From Paractinoplanes deccanensis (lineage in GTDB: Bacteria; Actinomycetota; Actinomycetes; Mycobacteriales; Micromonosporaceae), in NCBI RefSeq assembly GCF_016862115.1, contig NZ_BOMI01000098.1, positions 1-64,000 on the forward strand: a DNA stretch of 64,000 bases. The letters are read 5' to 3'. The position numbers and the translations under genes were made by a program. Below, piece after piece: positions 24,891-33,080 of this stretch. The notes under the pieces are model-generated. The model worked only from the letters and a program-made list of their open reading frames with translations, was not told where the DNA came from and searched no databases. Positions within the stretch are counted from its first letter, which is position 1. The number at the start of each line of letters is the position of its first letter.

Positions 24891-26023
24891 TCGACCATCT
24901 CGGGCGACTGCGGCTGGCGGGGCGCCACCTCGATCTGCGGCGGCGTCACGAGCTCGTCGTCCGAGACGCCCATCTCGGCCAGTTTCCGGGCGCTCACCAG
25001 CACCCGCGCCTCCAGCGACCCCACCGCCCGGTTGTACGCGGTGACGGCGCCACCGAGCGCCGTGCCCACCTTGCCCACGTGGTCGCCGAGCGTCGCCAGC
25101 CGGCCGTACAGCTCCCGGGCCAGGCTGTGCACCGCCACCGCGTTGCGGGCCAGCGCCTCCTGCCGCCACGAGTAGGCGACCGTGCGCAGCATCGCGATCA
25201 GCGTGGCCGGCGTGGCCAGCACGACGTTGCGCCGGAACGCGTGCTCCATCAGCGTCGGGTCGTGCCGCAGCGCCACGTCGAGGAACGGGTCGGCCGGCAG
25301 GAAGAGGACCACGAAGTCGGGCGCCTGGTCGAAGGCCGTCCAGTACTCCTTCGCGGCGAGCGCGTCGACGTGGGCCCGCAGGTGGCGGGCGTGCTGGGTC
25401 AGGTGGGTGTCGCGGGTCCGCTCGTCGCGGGCCTCCAGCGCCGACAGGTACGCCTCCAGCGGCGCCTTCGCGTCGACGACCACGGTGCGGCCGCCGTGCA
25501 TCCGGACGACGAGGTCGGGGCGTACCCCCGCATTGTCGGTGGCGGCGGTGACCTGCTCGGCGAAGTCGCAGTGCTCCAGCAGGCCGGCGGCCTCGACGAT
25601 GCGGCGCAGCTGATGTTCGCCCCAGCGGCCCCGCACCTGGGGGGTGCGCAGCGCCGCGACCAGCTGCTTCGTCTCGGTGCGCAGCTCGCCCGAGACCTCG
25701 CTCATGGAGCGGACCTGTTCGCGCAGTTCGGCGTACGCGTCGACGCGCTCGCGTTCGAGCTCGGCGACCCGCTGCTCGTAGCGGCGCAGCGTCTCGTGCA
25801 GCGGGGCCACCGCACGGGCAACGGCCTCCTGGGACTGGGCGGTCGCCTCGTACGACAGCGCTCGCATCGACTGCTCCAGGCGCTCCTCGCCGTCGGCGCG
25901 CGCCTGCACGGTCGCCTCCAGCCGGGCGATGTCGGCGGCCGCCCGCAGCCGCGCGGCGAACCAGCCGATCGCGGCCCCGGCGGCCAGACAGAGGAGCACC
26001 ACGGCCAGCGTCGAGACAGTCAC
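24887..26023 (-). CDS. rmuC: DNA recombination protein RmuC
   Basis: The 378-residue protein has an N-terminal membrane helix ([20 protein letters not shown]), a long coiled coil (about residues 30-130), and the RmuC nuclease-like domain, recognised from [39 protein letters not shown] (PD-(D/E)xK-like core with VVVDAK) and [17 protein letters not shown]. RmuC limits DNA inversions at short inverted repeats in E. coli. It starts with GTG or ATG-equivalent at 26023 and converges with ispH. Confidence 0.92.
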   Translation of the reverse strand: MTVSTLAVVLLCLAAGAAIGWFAARLRAAADIARLEATVQARADGEERLEQSMRALSYEATAQSQEAVARAVAPLHETLRRYEQRVAELERERVDAYAELREQVRSMSEVSGELRTETKQLVAALRTPQVRGRWGEHQLRRIVEAAGLLEHCDFAEQVTAATDNAGVRPDLVVRMHGGRTVVVDAKAPLEAYLSALEARDERTRDTHLTQHARHLRAHVDALAAKEYWTAFDQAPDFVVLFLPADPFLDVALRHDPTLMEHAFRRNVVLATPATLIAMLRTVAYSWRQEALARNAVAVHSLARELYGRLATLGDHVGKVGTALGGAVTAYNRAVGSLEARVLVSARKLAEMGVSDDELVTPPQIEVAPRQPQSPEMVD

Positions 26024-26077
26024 ATAACGGAGATTGCCAGACAGCTCCGACGTGATTCACGAGGGTACCGTTGGAAC

Positions 26078-26821
26078 ATGAGCGTGTTGCTTGTTCTGGC
26101 CATCATCGTCGTGGTCGTCCTGGTGGTCGCCCTCGTGCGGCGGAACGGGGCGGCGTCTCAGCAGACCCGGCTGGAGGACGCGCGTGCCGAGGCCCAGCGC
26201 TGGTACGAACGGCTCGGCGGTCAGCTCATGAACCTGCACGGCAGCGACGCCGCCGCGCAACAGGCCCTGGCGGACGCCGGCGAGCGCTACAACGCGGCCG
26301 GTGGCCAGCTCCAGCAGGCCAACACCATCCGGCAGTACGAGCTCGCCCGCGAGTCGGCGCTGGAGGGCCTGCAATACGTGCGGGCCGCCCGTGTGGCCAT
26401 GGGCATCGACCCGGGACCCGACCTGCCGCCGCTGGCGAGCGCGCAGGGCGCGGGCCAGCTGACCAAGGAGCGCGAGGTCAGCGTGCAGGGCCAGCACTAC
26501 AAGGCGGGCCCGCAGCCCGGCCCTGACACGCCTTACTACTACCCCGGCGGCCGTGTGCAGGGCCGCCCGGTCCCCGCCGGCTGGTATTCGACGCCGGTCT
26601 GGAAGACGGCGCTCGGCGCGGGCGCCGGTGTCCTCGGCGGCATGCTGATCTTCGATGCCCTGCTCTCCCCGGGCTTCGGCGACATGGGTTACGCCGACGG
26701 CTTCCAGGACGGCTACACGGACGCGGCCGGCGACTTCGGCGGCGGCGACATGGGTGGCGGCGACATGGGTGGCGGCGACTGGGGCGGCGACTTCGGTGGC
26801 GATTTCGGCGGCGACTTCTAG
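26078..26821 (+). CDS. Membrane-anchored protein with Gly/Asp-rich repeats (DUF1542-like)
   Basis: The ATG at 26078 begins directly with a membrane helix (VLLVLAIIVVVVLVVALV). A helical region follows (residues 30-110, WYERLGGQLMNL and ARESALEGLQYVRAARVAM), then a Tyr/Pro-rich linker, a second hydrophobic helix (TALGAGAGVLGGMLIFDALL) and a C-terminal tail of repeats such as GGGDMGGGDMGG and GGDFGGDFGGDF. Proteins of this layout in streptomycetes are labelled DUF1542-containing; I use that label by resemblance only. It overlaps the next, convergent gene by 4 bp. Confidence 0.65.
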   Translation: MSVLLVLAIIVVVVLVVALVRRNGAASQQTRLEDARAEAQRWYERLGGQLMNLHGSDAAAQQALADAGERYNAAGGQLQQANTIRQYELARESALEGLQYVRAARVAMGIDPGPDLPPLASAQGAGQLTKEREVSVQGQHYKAGPQPGPDTPYYYPGGRVQGRPVPAGWYSTPVWKTALGAGAGVLGGMLIFDALLSPGFGDMGYADGFQDGYTDAAGDFGGGDMGGGDMGGGDWGGDFGGDFGGDF

Positions 26822-27372
26822 CCTTCGGTCTGGCGCAGGTGTTTGGCGAGCTCGCGGCGTAGCCGTCGCGGGCCCGGCCAGATCTCGCTGAGGTCGGCGG
26901 TGAAGCCCGGCCCGTCGGGCGTCTCGGTCATCGTCGGCCAGCCCACCCGTTCGCCCTGCACGGGGTGCACAGAGTCGAGGTCGACCGGCGTGACGTCCAG
27001 GACGTTGCGCAGCCGGGCCCGCCGCACCCGCACCGAGGCGATGTCGGTCCAGGCCAGCAGGATCGGGTCGCTGTCCTGGGCGGCCAGTTCGAGGCCGCCC
27101 GACGAGACCCGCACCCACGTGTTCAGGGAGCCGCGCGCGGACCAGGCGAAGCAGCCCGCTCCGAGCACCGCGACGGCGGCCGCCTGGAGCGCGGTGTGCC
27201 ACCACGGGTTCCCCGTCCCGCCCACGATCAAGGCCATGATCGGCGAGACGAGCCCGAACGAGAGCATCAACAGCACGAAGACGGTGACGAACGTCCGCAC
27301 CGGCGACGACCGGAACAGCACGGCGTCGCGCGCGGGCGCCACCACCTGGTCAGGCGCGATCATGCCCTTCAT
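26818..27372 (-). CDS. Two-helix membrane protein with PH-like domain
   Basis: The 184-residue protein has two N-terminal membrane helices (about residues 27-47 and 58-77) and a C-terminal beta-rich domain (WVRVSSGGLELAAQD, ILLAWTDIASVRVRRAR) that looks like the PH-type domains found in actinobacterial membrane proteins. I cannot assign a function. It lies in front of valS on the opposite side of a 71-bp gap, transcribed in the same direction. Confidence 0.6.
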   Translation of the reverse strand: MKGMIAPDQVVAPARDAVLFRSSPVRTFVTVFVLLMLSFGLVSPIMALIVGGTGNPWWHTALQAAAVAVLGAGCFAWSARGSLNTWVRVSSGGLELAAQDSDPILLAWTDIASVRVRRARLRNVLDVTPVDLDSVHPVQGERVGWPTMTETPDGPGFTADLSEIWPGPRRLRRELAKHLRQTEG

Positions 27373-27443
27373 GCTGCCCTGCCGCGCGGCCCCGGCTCCG
27401 GCTTTTCGCCAGAGCCGGGACCGCTCCGGCCCCCGATGTGGGG

Positions 27444-29981
27444 TCAGAAGGCGCAGGCGATGACCAGCTCCGGGGTGCGGTCGGGCAGGGTGTCGAGCTT
27501 GGCGATGCGCCCGGCGGACTTCAGGTCGCCCTCGATCAACGCCAGCTTGTCGAGCAGGTCCGCGGGCCCGAGCGCCTCGGCGAGCGGCACGTCGGCCTTC
27601 ATCGACAGCTTGCGGTCGCTCTTGGCCCGGCGCACCTGGCGCAGCGCGTCGCCGGCCAGGTCGAGCAGGCTCGCGTCACCCTCGGGGGCGACCCGGGTCA
27701 GCTCGTACGTCGTCGGCCAGGTCGCCTTGTGCACCGACCCGTACCGCCACCACGACCAAACTTCCTCCGTCACGTACGGGAGGAACGGCGCGAACAGCCG
27801 CAACAGCACCGAAAGACCGGCCGCCAGAGCCGCCCGTGCCGAGTCGGCGCCCGGCCCCGACGCGTACGCCCGTTCCTTGACCAGCTCGATGTAGTCGTCG
27901 CAGAACGTCCAGAAGAACGCCTCGGTCGCCTGGAGCGCGTCGGTGTGGTCGTAGCGGTCGAACGCCTCGGTGGCCGCGCCGACCACGGTGGCGAGCCGGG
28001 TCAGCATCGCCCGGTCGAGCGGTTCGGTGACCGGCTGCCGCAGCGCCTCGGCCGCGCCCAGGCCGAGCGCGAACTTCGACGCGTTGAGCAGCTTGGTGGC
28101 GAGCCGCCGGCCGACCTTGATCTGCGCCGGGTCGAACGCCAGGTCGGCGCCGGGCCGCCCGTTCGCCGCCCAGTAGCGGACCGCGTCGGAGCCGTTCTGC
28201 ACGAGCAGGTCCATCGGCGTGACGACGTTGCCCTTGGACTTGGACATCTTCTTGCGGTCGGGGTCGAGGATCCACCCGGAGAGCACGGCCGTCTTCCAGG
28301 GCAGGACGTCGCTCTCCAGGTCGGCCCGCAGGACCGAGGAGAAGAGCCACGTACGGATGATCTCCTGACCCTGCGGCCGCAGGTCCATCGGGAAGACCCG
28401 CTTGTGCAGGTCGTCGTCGTGGTGCCAGCCGGTGACGATCTGCGGGGTGAGCGACGAGGTGGCCCACGTGTCCATCACGTCGGGGTCGGCCGTGAACCCG
28501 CCCGGGACGTCGCGCTGGGACTCGTCGAAACCCGGCGGACACTCCGAGGAGGGGTCGACGGGCAGCGCCGATTCGTCCGGTATGAGAAGCTGGTCGTAGT
28601 CCGGTTCGCCAGCGTTGTCGAGCCGGTACCAAACCGGGATCGGCACGCCGAAGAAGCGCTGCCGGCTGATCAGCCAGTCGCCGGTCAGCCCGTTGACCCA
28701 GTGCTCGTAGCGGTGCCGCATGTGCTCGGGAAACCACTGGAGCTCACGCCCCCGCTCGATCAGCCGGGCGCGCAGCTCCGGCTCGCGCCCACCGTTGCGG
28801 ATGAACCACTGCCGGCTGGTGACGATCTCGAGCGGCGAGTCGCCCCGCTCGTAGAACTTGACCGGATGCGTGATGGGCCGCGGCTCGCCGAGCAGGTCAC
28901 CCGACTCGGTGAGCAGCCGGACGATCTCGCGACGCGCCGCGTTGACGGTGAGCCCCGCGAACTCCCGGTAGGCGGCCTCGGGAACGCCGTCCGGCCGGTC
29001 GGCGAGGAAGCGCCCGTCGCGCCCGAGGACCACCCGCGTCTCGAGCTGGAGGTCACGCCACCAGGTGACGTCGGTGATGTCGCCGAAGGTGCAGACCATC
29101 GCGATGCCGGTGCCCTTGTCGACAGCCGCCATCGGATGCGCCTTGACCGGCACCTCGACATCGAAGAACGGGGTACGGACGCTGGTCAGCCCCTCGTACC
29201 GCTCGTCGCCCGGGTGGTGGACGAGCGCGACGCAGGCCGGCAACAGCTCGGGCCGGGTGGTGTCGACCTCGACGGGCCCGTCCGGCCCGTGGAACCGCAG
29301 CCGATGATAGGCACCGGGCCGGTCCCGGTCCTCGAGCTCGGCCTGCGCGACCGCCGTGCGGAAGCCGACGTCCCACAGGGTCGGTGCTTCCGAGGTGTAC
29401 GCCTCGCCGCGCGCGAGATTGTTGAGGAAGGCGCGCTGCGAGACGGCCTGGGAATGACGCCCGATCGTCGTGTACGTCATGCCCCAGTCGACGGACAGCC
29501 CGAGCCGGCGCCACAGCGCCTCGAACGCCTTCTCGTCCTCGGCGGTCAGCCGCCCGCACAGCTCGACGAAGTTGCGCCGCGAGATGGCGACGGCCTGCTT
29601 GGGCGGCGTCGACGGCGGTTGCCAGTCAGGGTCGTACGGCAGCGCCGGGTCGCACCGGACGCCGTAGACGTTCTGCACCCGCCGCTCGGTGGGCAGCCCG
29701 TTGTCGTCCCAGCCCATCGGATAGAAGACGGCCTTGCCGCGCATGCGCTGGAACCGGGCGACCGTGTCGGTGTGCGTGAACGAGAAGACGTGCCCCATGT
29801 GCAGCTCGCCCGATACGGTCGGCGGAGGCGTGTCGATCGCGTATACATCCGCCCGCTCCTTCGAGCGGTCGAACGCATACGTGCCCTCCTCCTGCCAGGT
29901 GCGCGCCCACTTGTCCTCGAGGCCCTCCAGCGAGGGCCGCTCGGGGAGACCGGCGCGCCCGGTCGTTCCCGTATCAGTCAT
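27444..29981 (-). CDS. valS: Valine--tRNA ligase
   Basis: The 845-residue class I synthetase charges tRNA-Val. The HIGH motif appears as HMGH in PPPTVSGELHMGHVFSF (near residue 60), the KMSKS motif as KKMSKSKGNVVTP, and the editing domain in between (VDTTRPELLPACVALVHHP, threonine-rich loop). The anticodon-binding domain ends in PYVTEEVWSWW. It stops soon after this domain, without the long C-terminal coiled coil of typical bacterial ValS, and the segment WDDNGLPTERRVQN resembles the archaeal-like subgroup of ValS. The ATG at 29981 begins the conserved N-terminus; an open frame continues upstream without support. Confidence 0.95.
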   Translation of the reverse strand: MTDTGTTGRAGLPERPSLEGLEDKWARTWQEEGTYAFDRSKERADVYAIDTPPPTVSGELHMGHVFSFTHTDTVARFQRMRGKAVFYPMGWDDNGLPTERRVQNVYGVRCDPALPYDPDWQPPSTPPKQAVAISRRNFVELCGRLTAEDEKAFEALWRRLGLSVDWGMTYTTIGRHSQAVSQRAFLNNLARGEAYTSEAPTLWDVGFRTAVAQAELEDRDRPGAYHRLRFHGPDGPVEVDTTRPELLPACVALVHHPGDERYEGLTSVRTPFFDVEVPVKAHPMAAVDKGTGIAMVCTFGDITDVTWWRDLQLETRVVLGRDGRFLADRPDGVPEAAYREFAGLTVNAARREIVRLLTESGDLLGEPRPITHPVKFYERGDSPLEIVTSRQWFIRNGGREPELRARLIERGRELQWFPEHMRHRYEHWVNGLTGDWLISRQRFFGVPIPVWYRLDNAGEPDYDQLLIPDESALPVDPSSECPPGFDESQRDVPGGFTADPDVMDTWATSSLTPQIVTGWHHDDDLHKRVFPMDLRPQGQEIIRTWLFSSVLRADLESDVLPWKTAVLSGWILDPDRKKMSKSKGNVVTPMDLLVQNGSDAVRYWAANGRPGADLAFDPAQIKVGRRLATKLLNASKFALGLGAAEALRQPVTEPLDRAMLTRLATVVGAATEAFDRYDHTDALQATEAFFWTFCDDYIELVKERAYASGPGADSARAALAAGLSVLLRLFAPFLPYVTEEVWSWWRYGSVHKATWPTTYELTRVAPEGDASLLDLAGDALRQVRRAKSDRKLSMKADVPLAEALGPADLLDKLALIEGDLKSAGRIAKLDTLPDRTPELVIACAF

Positions 29982-30071
29982 GTGCGGAATGCTACGGCGA
30001 AACGGCCGCTCCAGCCCCCGATAAAACAGCGACCCGGCCCACAGCCGTGCGGAGGCAGCCGGGACGGCGGC

Positions 30072-30179
30072 CCCCGCACGGCGCCCGCGTTTCAGGCGGC
30101 GAGGCGGCCCCGCACGGCGCCCGCGTTTCAGGCGCCGAACCGGCCCCGCACGGCGCCCGCGTTTCAGACGGCGAGGCGG
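30072..30179. repeat. 36-bp tandem repeat, three copies, overlapping a gene end
   Basis: The unit beginning CCCCGCACGGCGCCCGCG occurs at 30072, 30108 and 30144 with few differences. The third copy contains the last codons and stop of the SDR gene (stop at 30164), so the other two are duplicates of the gene's 3' end placed downstream of it. Confidence 0.9.
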
Positions 30180-30901
30180 CCGCCGTCGACCGGCAGGACG
30201 GCTCCGTGCACGAAGGACGCCCGCTCGCTGACCAGGTAGGCGACGGCGTCCGCGATCTCGCGAGGCTCGGCCACGCGACCGGCCGGCGCCGCCCCCGCGA
30301 GCGAGTCGCCGAAGCCTGCGGTGCCCTCGGTCGCGGTCGGCCCCGGGCTCACGGCGTTGACCCGCACGCCGGCGCGCCCGTACTCGGCGGCCCACGCCTT
30401 GGTGAGCAGGACGATCGCGGCCTTGCTCGACCCGTAGAGCGCGGCACCCGGCATGCCGAAATCGGCCACCATCGTGCTCAGGTTGACGATGGCGCCACGC
30501 CCCCGCTCGGCCATGGCCGGAGCCAGCTCGGCGACGAGGAAGAACGGCACCCGCACATTGATGTCGTAGACCGCGTCGAACTGCTCCCCGATCACCTCCT
30601 GGGTAGCCGCGAACGGATAGACCCCGGCGTTGTTCACCAAGATGTCGACCTGCCCGCCGACCCGCACGGCAGCCCGCGCCAGCTCCCGCGCCCCGGCTTC
30701 CCCACGAAGCTCAGCGGCGATGAAGTCCGCCTTGCCACCCGCACCCCGGATGTGCGCCACGGCGGCCTCCCCGCGCGCCAGATCACGCCCGGTGAGAATG
30801 ACGTGGCTGCCCAACTCCGCCAGCCGATAGGCGGTAGCCCGCCCGATCCCACTGGTGGCCCCGGTGACAAGGGCGGTGGTCCCGCCCAGTTCCTGCTCCA
30901 C
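30164..30901 (-). CDS. Short-chain dehydrogenase/reductase
   Basis: This 245-residue classical SDR has the NAD(P) motif VTGATSGIGRATA, the NNAG motif (VNNAGVYPF), the catalytic Ser in NLSTMVADF and the YxxxK motif in ALYGSSKAAIV. The C-terminal HGAVLPVDGGRLAV is typical. The basic residue after the first strand (TGRD) suggests NADP preference. The start is chosen as GTG 30901, which gives VEQELGGTTALVTG; the frame is open to 30958. No neighbour reveals the substrate. Confidence 0.88.
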   Translation of the reverse strand: MEQELGGTTALVTGATSGIGRATAYRLAELGSHVILTGRDLARGEAAVAHIRGAGGKADFIAAELRGEAGARELARAAVRVGGQVDILVNNAGVYPFAATQEVIGEQFDAVYDINVRVPFFLVAELAPAMAERGRGAIVNLSTMVADFGMPGAALYGSSKAAIVLLTKAWAAEYGRAGVRVNAVSPGPTATEGTAGFGDSLAGAAPAGRVAEPREIADAVAYLVSERASFVHGAVLPVDGGRLAV

Positions 30902-31062
30902 GCTACGCACCTGTCTCTCGCGGCCGGGCACCTCGCGCACCCGATCCACCCGGTGCAACCGCCGTCCCAGATGCCCACTTCCATCCGAGTTGTCGGTGTT
31001 TCCTTATGGCCCCCATCAGTCCTGCTTAGACCGCCCCGCCCGGCCGCTCTCGGCATCCGCCT

Positions 31063-31250
31063 CCGCTCACCGCCTGCCGCCGGCTGATGCCGCCCAGTGC
31101 CCGCCGCCTGAAGCTGCTGCTCACCGCCTGCCGCCCGCTGGTGCCGCCCAGTGCCCGCCGCCTGAAGCTGTTGCTCACCGCCTGCCGCCCGCTGGTGCCG
31201 CCCAGTGCCCGCCGCCTGAAGCTGCTGCTCACCGCCTGCCGCCGGCTGGT
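31063..31250. repeat. 54-bp tandem repeat, three and a half copies
   Basis: Units starting GCCGCCCAGTGCCCGCCG lie at 31089, 31143 and 31197, nearly identical, with a partial copy before the first. In one frame they encode PPSARRLKLLLTACRPLV repeated, but no start signal or conserved protein supports coding. Confidence 0.9.
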
Positions 31251-31563
31251 GCTGGGTGGTGGCGAGGCTGCTGATGTGGTGCGGCGACGCGGCTGGAGGT
31301 CCGGGTGCCACGAGGCTGTTGCCCTCGGTGGGCGCGCTGGGATGTGGGTCGCTGGGCTGGGGTGGCGGTGATGGGCGCCGGCGAGAGGCGGGACGCGTGG
31401 TCGGTGGATGTTGCGGCGGCCGTGTGGCGGACGCCTTGTGGCGGATGTCGGCCGCGGTGTCTCTTTCGGCCGCTTGGACATGGGTCTTGGGGACCTGTGG
31501 GTGGTGATGCGGGCCGGGCCGGAGCGTTGGCTTCGCGCGGCGGGGTGGAGGAGGGGAGGGGCG
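31251..31563. other. Gene-free stretch between repeat array and LysR gene
   Basis: I see no gene here. Open frames on both strands lack ribosome binding sites, and their products look like shifted G+C-rich sequence. Confidence 0.5.
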
Positions 31564-32466
31564 CTAGGTCGTTGGGGTGGTGAGGCGGGGCTGGTCGAGG
31601 GCGGCGATCAGGCGGCCCAGGTCGCGGCGGCGTGAGGTGGACTGCCAGGTGGCCCAGGTGCGGCGGACCAGAGGGGCGCCGGCGAGGGGGAGCCAGGCGA
31701 CGCCTTCGGGGAGGGGCTGGGGCCAGTCGGCTGGGGCCAGCGAGAAGACGTTGCCGGACAGGACCGAGGTCAGCTTCACCTCGGGGATGAGTGCCTGGCC
31801 GGCCGCCGTGGTTGTGGTGGGGCGTAGGCCGTGGCTGCGCAGGACGGCGACGATCTCGTCGAACCAGGCTGGGCTGTCCGTGCGGGCGAAGCTGAGCCAG
31901 CGCAGGCCGGCCAGCTTGTCGAGGCGGACTCCCTCGGAGGTGGCCACCTCGTCGGCGAACCGGCTGGCCAGCAGGACGCCCAGCGGCTCCGCGGCGACCT
32001 GGATGGCGTCGAGGTCGTCGCCGTCGGGGCGTTCGCGGAGCAGGCCCAGGTCGAGCTCGCCGGCTCGCAGCGCGGCCAGCTGGGCGCTGGTCGAGAGGTG
32101 GCGCGCCTCGACGCGGGTGTGCGGGGACAGCTCGGCGAGCGGGGCGGCCAGCAGGTCGATGCCGGCCTCGAGCGGTATGCCCAGCCGGAGCGGGCGCTGG
32201 TCGGCCGCCGGATCGCGGGTGACCGCGGCGATCGCCTGCTCGTAGCGGGCGAGCACCGCCCGTGCCTCCTCGGCCAGAACCGTGCCGGCCGGGGTGGGCC
32301 GGACCCCCGTGGCGCCGCGGACCAGCAGCGCGGTGCCCAGCTCCCGCTCGAGAGCGGCGGCGATCTGGGACACCGCGGGCTGGCTCAGCCGGAGCCGCCG
32401 GGCGGCCGCGGAGAGGCTGCCCTCCTCGACGACGGCGACGAACACCCGCATCTCGCGCAAGTCCAC
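31564..32466 (-). CDS. LysR family transcriptional regulator
   Basis: The 300-residue protein has the N-terminal winged helix-turn-helix of the family (MRVFVAVVEEGSLSAAARRL followed by RLSQPAVSQIAAALERELG) and a periplasmic-binding-like effector domain (from about residue 85, RLGIPLEAGIDLLAAPL). The GTG at 32466 lies 4 bases after the stop of ogt, so the two are probably cotranscribed. The gene is thus the last of a three-gene alkylation-repair unit, an unusual partner for LysR. The effector is unknown. Confidence 0.9.
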   Translation of the reverse strand: MDLREMRVFVAVVEEGSLSAAARRLRLSQPAVSQIAAALERELGTALLVRGATGVRPTPAGTVLAEEARAVLARYEQAIAAVTRDPAADQRPLRLGIPLEAGIDLLAAPLAELSPHTRVEARHLSTSAQLAALRAGELDLGLLRERPDGDDLDAIQVAAEPLGVLLASRFADEVATSEGVRLDKLAGLRWLSFARTDSPAWFDEIVAVLRSHGLRPTTTTAAGQALIPEVKLTSVLSGNVFSLAPADWPQPLPEGVAWLPLAGAPLVRRTWATWQSTSRRRDLGRLIAALDQPRLTTPTT

Positions 32467-32470
32467 GAGC

Positions 32471-33001
32471 TCATCGCACCACACCGGCCTCGACCGCGGC
32501 GGTGCTGTGGCCGGCCTCGTGTGCCAGCAGCCACGTCTTCACCGGCAGGCCCCAGCGGTAGCCGCCGAGCGTGCCGTCGAGCCGCAGCACCCGGTGGCAC
32601 GGCGTGAAGAGCGCCACGGGGTTGCGGGCGCAGGCGGCAGCGGCGCCCCGGACCGCGGCCGGGCGGCCGGAGAGGCGGGCGAACTCCGAATAGGTCACCG
32701 GGGAGCCCGGTTTGATGTCGCGCATGACCTGCCACGCGTGGCTTATGAAGCTGCCGCCGATGACCTGCTCGACGTGCACGGCGTCGATCGCGGTGTGGTC
32801 GCCGTCGAGATAGGAGCGAACGTGGCGGGCGACGGGCCCCACGTCGTCCGCCGGCTCGGCGGGGGCGAGCAGGCTCGGATGGACCAGGCTGAGCAGGTCG
32901 GCGACGTCGGTCGTGAAGCCGGCCGCGCGCACGGCGCCGGTCGGGGACACCACGACGGTCAGCGGGCCGGTGGGGGTGTCGAGCGTGCGGTATTTCAACA
33001 T
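32471..33001 (-). CDS. ogt: Methylated-DNA--protein-cysteine methyltransferase
   Basis: The 176-residue protein removes methyl groups from O6-methylguanine onto its own cysteine. The active-site motif is FTPCHRV with Cys135 in the family order (ARNPVALFTPCHRVL), and the helix-turn-helix region TYSEFARLSGRPAAVRGAAAA binds DNA. The ATG at 33001 follows an AGGAGG-type site. It lies 80 bp after the Ada-AlkA gene, on the same strand, giving an alkylation-repair operon. Confidence 0.96.
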   Translation of the reverse strand: MLKYRTLDTPTGPLTVVVSPTGAVRAAGFTTDVADLLSLVHPSLLAPAEPADDVGPVARHVRSYLDGDHTAIDAVHVEQVIGGSFISHAWQVMRDIKPGSPVTYSEFARLSGRPAAVRGAAAACARNPVALFTPCHRVLRLDGTLGGYRWGLPVKTWLLAHEAGHSTAAVEAGVVR

Positions 33002-33069
33002 CGGGTCCTCCTGGGGTTGCGGTCCAGCCTGACGAAGTCGGGCCGGCCGTGGGAAAAATCTTGGGAGGC

Positions 33070-33078
33070 TGTGGACAA
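33070..33078 (-). promoter_or_regulatory. DnaA-box-like 9-mer
   Basis: TGTGGACAA is the reverse complement of the actinobacterial DnaA-box consensus TTGTCCACA. It lies in the short gap between the Ada-AlkA gene and ogt. Its meaning is uncertain. Confidence 0.35.
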
Positions 33079-33080
33079 CG

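Noticed and set aside
23589-30239. Very long frames antisense to ispH/rmuC and valS (823 and 933 codons)
   Set aside because: Their sequences are Arg/Gly/Val-rich shadows of well-identified genes and lack start signals.
31087-31371. 94-codon frame made of the 54-bp repeat
   Set aside because: It has no ribosome binding site and both strands are open in several frames because of the repeat; coding is not supported.
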